Part shown: one piece after another, positions 1-13,692 of the stretch | Numbering within the stretch: the first letter of the stretch is position 1 | How the letters are laid out: each line of letters starts with the position of its first letter | DNA from: Candidatus Ichthyocystis sparus | GTDB taxonomy: Bacteria; Pseudomonadota; Gammaproteobacteria; Burkholderiales; 2013Ark19i | DNA length: 64,000 nucleotides | Direction of reading: 5' to 3' | Assembly: GCF_900078745.1 (NCBI RefSeq) | Contig: NZ_FKII01000079.1 | Span: forward strand, 92,826-156,825 | Notes under the pieces: generated by a model | The model's database searches: none | Told to the model about the DNA's origin: nothing | The model's input: only the letters and a program-made list of their open reading frames with translations | Program-made: the position numbers and the translations under genes

Positions 1-2941
1 TTTTTTATGTGCCGTTAAAGGAAAGGCTACTGAATTTTTTAGATCCCGGATTCAGGAATTCTATTTATCATGTAGTACTTTTGCAGTAACTGATTTTTCC
101 TGGTTACGTGATGGATTGTTTTCCGGGTTTGAAGTAGATGCGAGTGATTTTCTTGAGGAGTACCTTACTGAAGTTCGTAGTAGAGTTGTTTCTTCTTTTC
201 ATCTAGTTGATGGAGAGGTTAAGAAATTTACTACTGAGGAAGCTGATCGGGTTAGAGAGTTGCTTTTTACTGCTATAGTTGCTAGGGTCAAGGAATGTTT
301 GGTGCCTGTGTGGAGTTCAGAGGTTTCCGGAGCTTTGGATAGAGCCCCAGCTGCTCCCAGTCCTGCTCAGATTGCTGCTCAAGTTGCTCTTGCTCGTGCT
401 AGGGCTACCGCCGCCGCCGCTGAGCGTGCTGCTGAGCGCGCTGCCGCTCTTATTCCTGATAACCATCCTGATCCAGCTCGTGCTCGTTCTCGTGCTCTTG
501 CTATTGTGCGCGCTACTAATTCTCGCGCGCGCCGCGCTGCTGCTGCTGCTGCTGCGGCAGCAGCAGCAGCCTATCCCACTGCCGATTCAGATTCAGTTGT
601 TGCTTGTACTACCGCTACTACCACCACTACCACTCTCGCTGTTTCTGCTACTTCCACTACAGATCCCAATAGCATTCATGCTTGCGTTGCCACTACCACT
701 ACCACTGTTTCTATTGCTGGTTCTTCTACATCTTCATTGACTCCTGGTTCTTCTTCTCTTGTGCCGCCAGGTTTTGTAGAATTGTTTGGGTTTGTAGTAT
801 CTCCCGAGCTTAATGAAGTGATTAACGAACTCATATCTGATGTTTGTGAATGGGCTAAAATTTTTTACCCGCATACGATGAGAATTCCAGTGTCAGATGC
901 TCTTCGTAAGCTTTCAAATTATGAACAGCGATGTGCTTGGTGCTTAATTAATATGAAGCTTTATGAGACCAAATTTATTGCCAAGTGCATTGCTGCATAT
1001 TTTACTAATCTCCTTCCTGTATTTATTAACCATATTTGCAATATCAGAGCATGGGATTCTTCTAGTAGTTGCTTGTCGCCATTAATGGGAAGCAGATTAA
1101 GAGATTTTTGGACATCTTTAGATCGAGCCATTTTCACGGCCTTACGTGATTTTTTTGTTTTAAAGTGGACTGTACTTACTGAGCGCTTTTCTGTTCCCTC
1201 TTTTTTTTCATTAGTCACTGGAGAGGTATCAACTACTCTTTGTGGAGGAGATTTCGTTAATGCTTGTGCTAGGGCTAGTACTTCTTCGCCGTCATGTTCA
1301 ATATTTGACTTAATTACTGGAGGAATGGGGATGCAAGTGTCACCTCATGCTGGTGATTCTGTTAATTTGTTTGGGCTTGATGTACCTTCTGAGGTTAGCG
1401 AAATTGTTAGTGTTCTTATCCGTAGTGTTACTGCATTGGCTGGACGTACTTTCTCGTCTATGGTGAGAGTTCAAGTGCTGAATGCTCTGAGTGGGCTTTC
1501 AGATTCTGAAAAATGTGCTTGGCTTGTAGCTAATGTGATGCTCTATAAAACCGGCTTCGTGTCTAGGTGCCTTGCAGATTATCATGACGGGATTTGCCAT
1601 GATTTTATTTGCTCTCTTTTTAGCGCCAGACAGGGGGATACTTCCGGTCGTGTCTTGTTGTCATTGATAGGAGACGTTTTAAGAGATTTTTGGTTATCTG
1701 TGGTTAATGATATTATAAAAACTGTCCAGGGTATTTTCGTAGCAGAGTGGGGTGAATTTTTTGTTTCGTTAGAACCTGGAGAGGAATCATCATCTGCTGA
1801 TCTTTGTAGGAGAGATTTTGTTGATGCTCTCATTAGAGTTGGTATTCCTGAGTTGGCAACTTCAGGGATGAGGAAAGTACGGGTAGTGGCACCGAGAGTG
1901 GTATCTCATTTTGCTGAGGTAGCTGGTGGTAGTTCTGCAGCTAGTGGTAGTTCTGCAGATGTTTTACCTGTTTCTGGATTAGCGCCCGAAGTATCAGCAG
2001 TTACAGAGGTGTCCGGTGGTGAGGATGTTGCGTTTGTTGGTGGTCGTTCTTTGTTATCTGGTGGGCTAGTAGATAGGACTTCTCCACCTTTATCTGACAA
2101 AGAGGCATTGGTTGTTGATGTTCCTCCCCCTCCTTCAGGGTCGCCGCCGTTATTTGTTATGGGAGGCGAAATTGGATTGTCTGTGGTTGGTGCTGTAGCG
2201 TCCGAAGTCTTAGTAGCTACAGAGGGGTCTGGTGAGGATGTTATATTTATTGATGATCATTCTTCGTTATCGGAGGAAGAATTAGGAGGCAGGCTTTCTT
2301 CGTCTTTATCTGAGGAAGAGGTATTGGTTGTCGAGGTTTCTGCTCCTTCTCTTTCAGAGACGCCAGTGTTAGTTGGAGAAGAAGAAGTTGAAGTGTCAGA
2401 AGTTGTATTGCCTATGGTTGGTGCTGCTGTTTCTGATTTGGGAGTTTTAGAAATTGAATCATCTGAGCGGACAGTAGTGCCAACAACTAGTGCTTCTTCA
2501 GTTACTAGTTCTTCTGTTGTTGAGGTAAAAGAATCTTCTACTATACCTATAATATGTTCTCCTGCTCCTAGAATATGTTCTCCTGCTGGTCCCGTTGCAC
2601 CTAAGAAATTATTTATGAGTATGTATCGTGCTGGTGTGGCTTCCTCTTCCGGTATGTCTTCTTCTTCGATGTCCTCCGGTAGTATTGTATCTTCTGGGCC
2701 TTTATCTTCTGTACCCGCGACGACGACGGGTAGAGTTTCACCATTAGCTACTACTACTACTACTGGTACTGCTCCTGGGGATGTTGATATAGGAGCGAGA
2801 TTGGCAGCATTGATGAATCGAGGTTTACCACCTTCACCACCACCTGCTAGTGAGTCAGCTACTACGGGAGGTGAAGTTTCTTCTTCGAGTAGAGGAAGTG
2901 TTAGAGGGAGAAGGAGAAGGAAGAGGAAGAGGAAAAGTTAA
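1..2941 (+). CDS. Array copy 1, class A family protein, 5' end outside window
   Basis: The reading frame is open from base 2 to the TAA at 2939-2941, so the gene starts before the window. The visible part begins inside domain D1 (FLCAVKGKATEFFRSRI, ending at about base 350). It is followed by an Ala/Arg-rich stretch (about 350-590) and Thr/Ser runs (590-760). D2 covers about 775-1290 (VELFGFVVSPELNEVI to LCGGDFVNACAR). D3 covers about 1362-1870 (VNLFGLDVPSEVSEIV to LCRRDFVDAL). The 3' third is Ser-rich and acidic, with VIFIDDHSS near 2250, and ends in RLAALMNRGLPPSPPP and a strongly basic tail (GRRRRKRKRKS). No known family is recognised, so the function is unknown. D2 and D3 are clearly related to each other. 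An internal TTG at 116 is not a credible start because homology to copies 2 and 3 runs upstream of it. Confidence 0.9.
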   Translation, partial: FLCAVKGKATEFFRSRIQEFYLSCSTFAVTDFSWLRDGLFSGFEVDASDFLEEYLTEVRSRVVSSFHLVDGEVKKFTTEEADRVRELLFTAIVARVKECLVPVWSSEVSGALDRAPAAPSPAQIAAQVALARARATAAAAERAAERAAALIPDNHPDPARARSRALAIVRATNSRARRAAAAAAAAAAAAYPTADSDSVVACTTATTTTTTLAVSATSTTDPNSIHACVATTTTTVSIAGSSTSSLTPGSSSLVPPGFVELFGFVVSPELNEVINELISDVCEWAKIFYPHTMRIPVSDALRKLSNYEQRCAWCLINMKLYETKFIAKCIAAYFTNLLPVFINHICNIRAWDSSSSCLSPLMGSRLRDFWTSLDRAIFTALRDFFVLKWTVLTERFSVPSFFSLVTGEVSTTLCGGDFVNACARASTSSPSCSIFDLITGGMGMQVSPHAGDSVNLFGLDVPSEVSEIVSVLIRSVTALAGRTFSSMVRVQVLNALSGLSDSEKCAWLVANVMLYKTGFVSRCLADYHDGICHDFICSLFSARQGDTSGRVLLSLIGDVLRDFWLSVVNDIIKTVQGIFVAEWGEFFVSLEPGEESSSADLCRRDFVDALIRVGIPELATSGMRKVRVVAPRVVSHFAEVAGGSSAASGSSADVLPVSGLAPEVSAVTEVSGGEDVAFVGGRSLLSGGLVDRTSPPLSDKEALVVDVPPPPSGSPPLFVMGGEIGLSVVGAVASEVLVATEGSGEDVIFIDDHSSLSEEELGGRLSSSLSEEEVLVVEVSAPSLSETPVLVGEEEVEVSEVVLPMVGAAVSDLGVLEIESSERTVVPTTSASSVTSSSVVEVKESSTIPIICSPAPRICSPAGPVAPKKLFMSMYRAGVASSSGMSSSSMSSGSIVSSGPLSSVPATTTGRVSPLATTTTTGTAPGDVDIGARLAALMNRGLPPSPPPASESATTGGEVSSSSRGSVRGRRRRKRKRKS

Positions 2942-3541
2942 GTGATGGGAGTTGGTATTGTTTGCGTTGCACTATGTGTTGATTAAGTGAGTTGTTTGTG
3001 CTCATTTTGTGTTGCGTGAGTGATTTTTGAGGTGTTACTTGTTAGCAATATTTTTAGGTTGTTCTTTGTGTCTGCGTTGAGATTTTGTGTAGATTTGTCA
3101 TGTTTTGTCACAGATTGTGATTTGTTTGGCGATATAAATATGACTAGTTGGCATATGTAGTTAGCTGTTTTCCATATGTGATTTTTGTTGTTAATCATAG
3201 TATTAAATTTGTGGCTTTGTGTGATGCGTAAGATATAATGAACTCGTGTAGATTTATAACGTTTGGTTTGCTTAGTTTCTTTAAGATGGCACTTTGCTTT
3301 TTCTATTGTGCTTTGTTGTTGCCCCAAAGCTTTGCACCCTCCGGGTCGTGCAAGTAGTAAGGTGTGGGGTGCTTTCTCCACGTGCTCTGTGTTTTGTTGT
3401 AGTTGAGGGTAAGTACCTAATGCCTATGCTCATACTGTGTCTCTGACGCAGGGGTGGAGTGTATTAGCTGTAAATTACAATAGCTGTAATAAGGAATCAA
3501 TAACAACGATAAATAATAATAAATAAAAAAAGGAGTTTGGT
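2942..3541 (+). other. Spacer and leader before copy 2
   Basis: This 600 bp spacer has no gene. It contains a promoter-like block around 3107-3140 (TTGTCA, then ATTGTGATTTGTTTGGCGATATAAAT). A 10-bp palindrome CAAAGCTTTG lies at 3325-3334. The last 40 bases are A-rich and end in the ribosome binding site AGGAG (3531-3535), 6 bases before the GTG start. Unlike most copies there is no ATG in the A-rich tract. I see no rho-independent terminator. Confidence 0.6.
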
Positions 3542-6907
<3,366 letters not shown>

Positions 6908-7409
6908 ATGATTAGTGTTTATATTGCACTACGTGTTGGTTGAGTAAGAGGCTTGTGTTTTTATATTTTGAGTGATGTGAGTTATTTTGGGGATGTTGCT
7001 TGTTAACGATGATTTTGTAGTGCAGTGCTGCATCCTAATTGTTGTGATTCTGTGTTGTATGGGTTATGTGTCACAGATTGTGATTTATTTGGCTATATAA
7101 ATGTTAAATATGACTGTTAGTTGTTGCATTGTTACGGCGTATGTATTTGGGTGTTTTTCATAGGTGGGTTTTGTTCTTTAACATAATATTACATAATGAA
7201 CTAGCGTACGCTGACCTATGATATCTGGTCTTTCTTTAAGTTGGTGTGCTGCTTTGTATACATACGCAGCTCCCGTTTTGTTGCAGTTGAGGGTAAGTAC
7301 GCGGCGTATACGTTCAAATTGAGTTTCTGGTGTAGGGGTTGGCTATAAATTGAATAACTAAAAAATCAACAGCAATCGTCAATAATAATAAATGAAAAAG
7401 GAGTTTGAT
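6908..7409 (+). other. Spacer and leader before copy 3
   Basis: This 502 bp spacer has no gene. It has the promoter-like block near 7071-7100 (GTCACAGATTGTGATTTATT, then TGGCTATATAAAT). The leader ends in the A-rich tract and the ribosome binding site AAGGAG (7398-7403), 6 bases before the GTG at 7410. An ATG at 7392 lies in frame with the gene here, unlike elsewhere in the array. Confidence 0.6.
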
Positions 7410-10400
7410 GTGAATCCTATATCTGGGGCGAGTGGTTCTAGCTCTGATTCTGATGTTGCTGCTGATCGAGTTGAAGGTGTTGCCTTGCAGCAGGTTCAAG
7501 GTTCTCCTAGTGGTGGATTGGGTGTTGTAGCCACCGTTGCTGCTGTTTCCACTACTACTACTGCTGTTACCATTCCTGCTGTTTCTACTACTACTGTTAC
7601 ATATACTGGTGCTACTACTTACACTGGTGCTACTACCTCTGTAGGTAAGGATGGTAGTGGTGGTAGGAGTAGTAAAGGTAAGGGACCTGCTCCCAAGGGT
7701 CATGCTGTTGGTGCTTCAGTAATTTCTGATGCTACTACTTCCACTGGTGCTACTACCTCTGTAGGTAAGGGTGGTAGTGGTGGTAGAAGTAGTAAGGGTA
7801 AGGGACCTGCTCCCAAGAGTTATGCTGTTGGTACTTCAGTAGTTTCTGACACTGCTGTTCATCCTTCTCCTATTGGTGCAAGTACAGAATTAGTTGATCC
7901 CACTTCTCCACAAACTGGATGTTTTTTCGGTTTCTATGTTTGCACTTTGGATTGGGTAGAGTTATGTAGAATGGAACATGATTTTTTATGTACTGTTAGA
8001 GAGGTGGCTGCTGCATTTTTTAGATCTCGGATTGGAGAACGCTTTTCATCGAGTGGTGCTTTTGCATTAGACGATATTTCTGTATTGCGTGATAGTTCTT
8101 TTTCTGTTTTTGAAGTAGGTGCTATGGGATGTTTTTTGAGGCGTTATTTTGCGGAGGTTAACAGTAGAGTTGCTTCTTCTTCTCATTTACTTGATGGAGA
8201 GATTGTTATATTTAGTGGTGATGAGGCCGGTCGGTTTGTAAGGTCGTTTTTTACTGCTACAGTTACCAGAGTCAGAGAATGCTTGGCGCTTACGTGGAGT
8301 TTGGAGGCTTCTCGAGCTTTAGATGAAGTTCTAGGTGCTTCCGATCGTGCTCGTGCTGCTGATCGTGCTGCTGCTCGTGCTGCCGCTGCCGCTGCCGCTG
8401 CCGCTCGTATTCATGCTCGCGCTGCCGCTCCCACTTCTGGTACCGAGCCTGGTCCCTCTCGTGCTCGTTCTCGTGCTGCTGTTCACTCTGCTAATTATCG
8501 AGCTCGCCGCGCCGCCGCCGCCGCCGCCGCCGCTGCCGCCGCTGTTGCCCCTGCTTTCTCTGAAGCCACATTGTCTACCAGTCTTCCTCCTTTACTTGAT
8601 CCAGAACTTGTTGGTTATGTAGGTTTGTTTGGGTTTGTAGTATCTTCTGAGTTTAGTGAAGTGGTTAGCAGTCTTATGTCTGAGGTTAGTACGTTTACTA
8701 GAACTAGTATTTGCACGTATATGTCAAGAGAAGCGTCGAGAACTCTGTATGGTCTTTCACATTCTGAGCGACATGCTTGGTTTTTGAAGAATAGGAGGCT
8801 TTGTGAGGCCAAATGTATGGCCAGGTGCGTTGCTGAGTATTGTTATAGGTTACTTCCTGTATTTATTACTAATCATCTTTGCAGTATCAGAGTATGGGAT
8901 TCTTCTGTTCGTTGCTTATTGCCATTAACTGGAAACAAGTTAGTAGATTTTTGGTCATCTTTGGATAGAGCCATTCTCAATGCTATACTTAGTGTTTTTG
9001 CGGAAAGGTGGGACGCACTTTCTGTTCGCTTTTCTGTTTCCTTTTTTGTTCCGTTGGATACTGAAGATGAAGAGGAATTAGTTATTCTTTGTGGGGAAGA
9101 TTTTGTTGGTACTTGTGCTAGGGCCGGTGCCTCTTCGTCATCACGTTTTGCTTCGGTTACCGGAGGGACGGGAGTGCAGGTGCCTCATAGTAGTGGTGAT
9201 TACGTAGATTTGTTTGGGCTTAGAGTACTTCCTGGGGTTAAAGTAATGGTTAGTATTCTTATTCATGAGATCAGTGCATTAGCTAGATATGCTTACTCGT
9301 CTACTATAGAGAAGCAAGTGTTGAGTGCATTGGGAAGGCTTACAGATTCTGAAAGACGTGCTTGGCTTACATCTAATAGGATGCTCTATAGAACTGGCTT
9401 TATGGCTATGTGCCTTATCGAGTATCACCGTGGGCTTTGTGCTGATTTTATTCGCTCTCTTTTTAATGCTAGGCCAGGGGATATTTCTGGTCAAGGGTTG
9501 TTGTCATTAGGAGGAAATAGTTTAAGAAATTTTTGGTTATTGTTGGATAATGCTATTTCAGAAGCTTTAGAGAGTATTTTTGCAGCAGCGTGGGGTGTAT
9601 TTGCTGATAGGTTTTGTGTTTCATTGGAACCTGAAGAGGGATCATCATCTACTGTTCTTTGTGGGAGAGATTTTGTTAGAGCTCATAGTGTTGTTGGTGT
9701 TCCTGTGTTGGCAACTTCAGTAGCGATGAGAGGGCGAGTAGCTCGTATGGTGGTGCCTTCTCGTGTTGCCAGCCGGGTAGCTGGTGGTAGCTCCGCATCT
9801 GATAGTAGTTATGTAGTTGGTAGTAGCTCTGCTTCTGTAGCTGGAGGTAGTTCTGCGGGTACTTCTTCTGTTGTTGCTCCTGTTAGTAGTTCTGTAGTTG
9901 TTAGTAGCTCTGCTTCTGTAGCTGGAGGTAGTTCTGCGGGTACTTCTTCTGTTGTTACTCCTGTTAGCAGTTCTGTAGTTGGTAGTAGTTCTGCTTCTGT
10001 AGCTGGAGGTAGTTCTGCGGGTACTTCTTCTGTAGTATCTACTCCTGTTGAGGCAAAAGAATCTACTACAATTACTAAAAGTGGTCCTTTTAGTGGATCT
10101 AAGCCCCTTGGTGGACCTAAGAAATTTCTTATGAGTAGATATTATAGTGCTGGTGTGGCTTCTTCTTCTTCTTCTTCTTCTTTTGGCATGTCTTCTTCGG
10201 TGTCCTCCGTTAGTAGTGTATCTGCTGGACCTTTATCTTCGACGTCTGTGGGTATGGATAGTGTTTCATCGGTAGTAACTACTACTACTACTCCTACTAC
10301 TACTGCTGCTTATACTTATTCTGGGGATGAGGATATAGGAGGGAGATTGGCAGCATTGATGAACCGTGATTTGCCACCTTCACCGCCACCTGCCAGCGAA

Positions 10401-10487
10401 TCAGCCCCTGATGAAGGCGAAGCTTCTTCTTCAAGTCGGAGAGGTGGTGGAGGCAGAAGAAAAAGGAAGAGGAAAAGTTTTAAGTGA
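7410..10487 (+). CDS. Array copy 3, class A family protein (1025 aa)
   Basis: The chosen start is GTG at 7410 (VNPISGASG), matching the family start and its AAGGAG site. The in-frame ATG at 7392 would add MKKEFD but has no ribosome binding site of its own. The N-arm has two tandem copies of a block containing SVGKxGSGGRSSKGKGPAPK (residues about 75-140). D1 starts at about 170 (FFGFYVCTLDWVELCRM). The Ala/Arg block is short (310-390). D2 is about 403-577 and D3 about 600-770. After D3 the usual acidic VIFIDD segment is replaced by three tandem 27-residue Ser/Ala/Gly/Val repeats (about 803-876). The tail keeps RLAALMNRDLPPSPPP and ends GGRRKRKRKSFK. The function is unknown. Confidence 0.92.
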   Translation: MNPISGASGSSSDSDVAADRVEGVALQQVQGSPSGGLGVVATVAAVSTTTTAVTIPAVSTTTVTYTGATTYTGATTSVGKDGSGGRSSKGKGPAPKGHAVGASVISDATTSTGATTSVGKGGSGGRSSKGKGPAPKSYAVGTSVVSDTAVHPSPIGASTELVDPTSPQTGCFFGFYVCTLDWVELCRMEHDFLCTVREVAAAFFRSRIGERFSSSGAFALDDISVLRDSSFSVFEVGAMGCFLRRYFAEVNSRVASSSHLLDGEIVIFSGDEAGRFVRSFFTATVTRVRECLALTWSLEASRALDEVLGASDRARAADRAAARAAAAAAAAARIHARAAAPTSGTEPGPSRARSRAAVHSANYRARRAAAAAAAAAAAVAPAFSEATLSTSLPPLLDPELVGYVGLFGFVVSSEFSEVVSSLMSEVSTFTRTSICTYMSREASRTLYGLSHSERHAWFLKNRRLCEAKCMARCVAEYCYRLLPVFITNHLCSIRVWDSSVRCLLPLTGNKLVDFWSSLDRAILNAILSVFAERWDALSVRFSVSFFVPLDTEDEEELVILCGEDFVGTCARAGASSSSRFASVTGGTGVQVPHSSGDYVDLFGLRVLPGVKVMVSILIHEISALARYAYSSTIEKQVLSALGRLTDSERRAWLTSNRMLYRTGFMAMCLIEYHRGLCADFIRSLFNARPGDISGQGLLSLGGNSLRNFWLLLDNAISEALESIFAAAWGVFADRFCVSLEPEEGSSSTVLCGRDFVRAHSVVGVPVLATSVAMRGRVARMVVPSRVASRVAGGSSASDSSYVVGSSSASVAGGSSAGTSSVVAPVSSSVVVSSSASVAGGSSAGTSSVVTPVSSSVVGSSSASVAGGSSAGTSSVVSTPVEAKESTTITKSGPFSGSKPLGGPKKFLMSRYYSAGVASSSSSSSFGMSSSVSSVSSVSAGPLSSTSVGMDSVSSVVTTTTTPTTTAAYTYSGDEDIGGRLAALMNRDLPPSPPPASESAPDEGEASSSSRRGGGGRRKRKRKSFK
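9819..10040 (+). repeat. 81-bp tandem repeat in copy 3
   Basis: Two full units (9819-9899, 9900-9980) and a third partial unit share nearly identical sequence and encode GSSSASVAGGSSAGTSSVV-type repeats. No equivalent is seen in the other copies, so this is a recent local expansion that keeps the frame. Confidence 0.85.
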
Positions 10488-11079
10488 TGAAAGTAGGTCT
10501 TATTTATATTATATTGCAGGGTAGTTGGTTGAGTAAGGTGCTTGATGCCGTGAATGATTTGGGTGTTGCTTGTTAACGATGATTTTGTAAATTAGTGTAA
10601 CTGCGTTGGTATGGCTTTGTGTAGGTTTGTCTAGTTTTTTAGCACGGATTGCGATTTATTACTATGTATTGATGTTAGTTGATGTATGTGTTTGTCGTAG
10701 GTAGGTTTTGTTGTTCAGAATAGTATTAAATCACTTGGTTTTGAGTGTGATGCGTGGTACGCTCGCGTGGCGCGATATGTAATAAGCTAGTTTATATTGC
10801 TGTCAGTAGTTAATATTCGATCTGACTAATTTATTTTATTTTTTGTGTAGTTTTACGATGTGCTTTTGCTGTTTACTCTGAAGTCTTGTACTTTCCTTCC
10901 TGTTTATGTAGATAATTGTGTAAGGTTTTTCTTTTCTATGCGCTCCGTGTTTTGTTGTGGTTAAGAGTGAGTGCCTGGGCTTGTGTCTCTGATGTAGGCG
11001 AGGATTGCATTAGGATGCATATAATAACGATAACTGTGATAAAAAATCAACAATAATAAATGAAAAAAGGAATTTGATT
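10488..11079 (+). other. Spacer and leader before decayed copy 4
   Basis: This 592 bp spacer has no gene and carries the usual leader blocks. They include TTTTTTAGCACGGATTGCG and ATTTATTACTATG near 10635-10670. The stretch before the start is GATAAAAAATCAACAATAAT then ATGAAAAAAGGAATTTGATT, directly before the GTG at 11080. The start signals are intact although the gene behind them is decayed. Confidence 0.55.
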
Positions 11080-13009
11080 GTGAATACTGTAACTGGAGTA
11101 AGTGTTGCTGGTACTAGTGATGGTGATGCTGATCAAGCTGATGGTGGTGTCTTGTAGCAGGTTCAGACTTTGCCTTGCCTGGTGGTGGATTGGGTGTAGC
11201 TACCGTTGCTGCTGTTTCCTCTGCTGTTACTACTTTTGTTGCTGCTACCTTAACTGCTACTACTACTTCCACTAGTGCTACTACCTCTGTAGGGTAAGGT
11301 TGGTAGTGGTGGTAGTAAGAAGAAGGGCAAGGGATATGCTCCAAAGGGTTATACTGCTGTTCTGTACTTACTCTACTTCTGTTTATCCTACTCACGCTAG
11401 CGCAAATCCAGAGTTATCTGGCCCCACTTCTTCTGTAACTACTGCCGCTCGCACTTGCACTGACGATTTAGATTTTGGTGCCATTCTCGATAGTATTGTT
11501 GCCGCCGCTCGTAGTTATTACCACACTGCTCCTAGAGTTGCTGATGCTCGTGCCAGCTTTGCTGCTGCTGCTGTTCGTGCTGCCTCTATTCCTGATCCTG
11601 ATCCAGCCCGTGCCCTTGCTAGTGCTTGCGGTATGAATATAGATATGCTCGCTCTATTGCCGTTTGTGCTGCCGATGCTAACGCTGCCGATTATGTTGTT
11701 GCTCAAGCTCTTGTTAGTGCTTTTGCTGTGTCGCTCCTACTACTGATTCCAATAGCGCTCGTACTGCCGCTGTTGCTGGTTCTTCTGCATCTTCATTGCG
11801 TTCTGATCCTTCTTTTCTTTTGCCACCAGTTTGTGTAGATTTGTTTGGGTTTGTAGTGCATTCTGAGTTTAGAGGAGTGGTTAGTAAACTCATATCAGAT
11901 GTTTGTGTATTGGCTGAAAGTTTTTATCTGTGTATGGTAGAAATTCCAGCGTCAAATGCTCTGCGTGGGCTTCCAAATACTGGACGATGTGCTTGGTGCT
12001 TAATTAATATGAAGTTTTATGAGACCACATTTGTGGCCAGGTGCTTTGCCGCGTATTGTGCTAATTTCCTTCCCTAATTTATTAAACATCTTTGCAGTGT
12101 CAAAGTATGGAATTTTTCTAATCGTTGCTTTTCGCCACTAATGGAAAACAGTTTAAGATATTTTTGTTTATATTTGAGTGACGCTATTATAAGAGCCGTG
12201 GGAGGTATTTTTGTAGTAGATTGGGGTAGGCTTGCTAGTCTATTTTCTGTTTCATTAGGACCTGGAGAGGGATCGTCATCTACTGTTCTTTCTGGGGGAG
12301 ATTTTTATTAGTGCTCGTAGGAGGGTTGGTCTTCCTGCTTTGGCAATTTTAGGTACGAGAGGACGAGTAGCACAGATGGCGGTATCTCATGCTGGTGAAA
12401 TAGCTAGTGGCAGTTCTGTAGCTGGTTTATCTGGGGGAAGAGGCACTGGTCGTTGATGTTTCTGCTACTTCTCTTTCAGAGTTACCAATGTTGGCTAGAG
12501 AAGAAGTTGGATTGTCTATGGTCGGTACTTCTTCTCCTTTAGGAGTTTTAGGGGGTGTATCATCTTCTTCTACATCTGAGAGGATGGTGGTGCTCACAAA
12601 TAGTGCTTTTTCCTTTACTTCCGATGAGATAAAAGAATTTCCTACATTTCCTGTAAGTGCTTTTCTTTGTGGAACTAAGAAATAATTTATGAGCAGGTAT
12701 AGTGCTGATGAGACTTCTTCCATTATGCCTTCTTCTTCTATGTCGTCCAGTAGTAGTGTAGTTGCTGGGTCTTTATCTTTGGCATCTGTAGGTATGGGCA
12801 GTGTTTCATCGGTAGTAATTACTACTACTGCTGCTTATACTTATTCTGGGGGAGGAGGATATAGGAGGGAGATCGGCATCGTTGCTGAATCGAGGTTTGC
12901 CACCTTCATCACCACCTGCTAGTGTGAATCATTTCCTACGAGAGGTGAAGCTTCTTCTTCAAGTCGAGGAAGTGTTAGAGAGAGAAGAAAGAGGAAGAGG
13001 AAAAGTTAA
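11080..13009 (+). pseudogene. Array copy 4, decayed class B member
   Basis: The start is a normal GTG with AAAAGGAA upstream, but a CAG-to-TAG change stops it after 25 codons (11155-11157). Further damage follows. A 5-bp duplication lies in the LPGGGL codons near 11175, an extra G near 11293, and a GAA-to-TAA change in D2 (near 12075, ccctaattta). There is an extra T in the D3 segment GGDFI (near 12306), a TCA-to-TAA change in APKKS (near 12683), and another shift near 12924. D2 is joined directly to the end of D3 near 12150-12170, removing about 575 bp. Only one Ala unit remains. The closest relatives are copies 6 and 12 (FYLCMVEIPAS motif). The 3' end still reads as the basic tail, with the TAA homologous to the family stop at 13007-13009. 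Confidence 0.88.
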
Positions 13010-13692
13010 TAAGTGATTAGTGTTGGTCTTGTTTATATTGCGGGGTATGTTGATTGAGCAAGGGGGGGTGTTCACTCACTTTATGTTATGAGTGGTGTGA
13101 GTGATTTTTGTGATGTTGCTCGTTAGCGATGGTTTTGTAATGTGGTGTTGCATTGCAATAGGTTAGTCTAGATTGTTATTAGTGTAACTACGTTGGTACG
13201 TGTTTTGTGCAGATTTGTCTGGTTTTTTAGCATTGATTGAGATTTATTTTGCTATATACGTGGATGTTAGTTGGTGTATGTATTTGGCTATTTCCCATAG
13301 GTAAGTTTTGTTGTTCAGCATAATATTGAATTGTTTAGTTTTTGTGTGCGATGCGTAATAAGGAATAAGATCGTGTGCGTTGCTGTTCTTATGTTGATCT
13401 ATATTTGATTTGCTACAATTTATTTCACTTGGTGTGCAGTTTTAAGGTGCGTTTCTCTGTTTACTTCAAAGTCCTGCATCTTCCTGGTCATGTACGTAGT
13501 TGAGCAGTGTAAGGTTTTTCTTCTATGTGCTATGTGCTCTGTGTTTTGTTGTAGTTGAGGCTGATGCCTAAGCGTGTACCTAGGTTGCGCCTCCGATGTA
13601 ATCGTGGATCGCATATAGGATGTGTATGACAACGATAACGGAAAAATCAACAACAACTATCAACAATAATAAATGAAAAAAGGAATTTGATT
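13010..13692 (+). other. Spacer and leader before copy 5
   Basis: This is the longest spacer here (683 bp) and has no gene. It contains a TTGCATTGCAA inverted repeat shortly after the previous stop, a promoter-like block near 13230-13258 (TTAGCATTGATTGAGATTTA, then TTTTGCTATATAC), and a CCTA...TAGG inverted repeat at 13567-13584. The ribosome binding site AAAAGGAA leads to the GTG at 13693. Confidence 0.55.

Noticed and set aside
2790..2860. RLAALMNRGLPPSPPP as a WH2-plus-polyproline actin-binding element
   Set aside because: Spacing between the Leu pair and the Gly is off by one compared with WH2, and the following LKxV-type segment is missing. The resemblance is too weak.
13080..13160. A rho-independent terminator around the TTGCATTGCAA inverted repeats after the stops
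   Set aside because: The stem is short and AT-rich and no T-run follows it.
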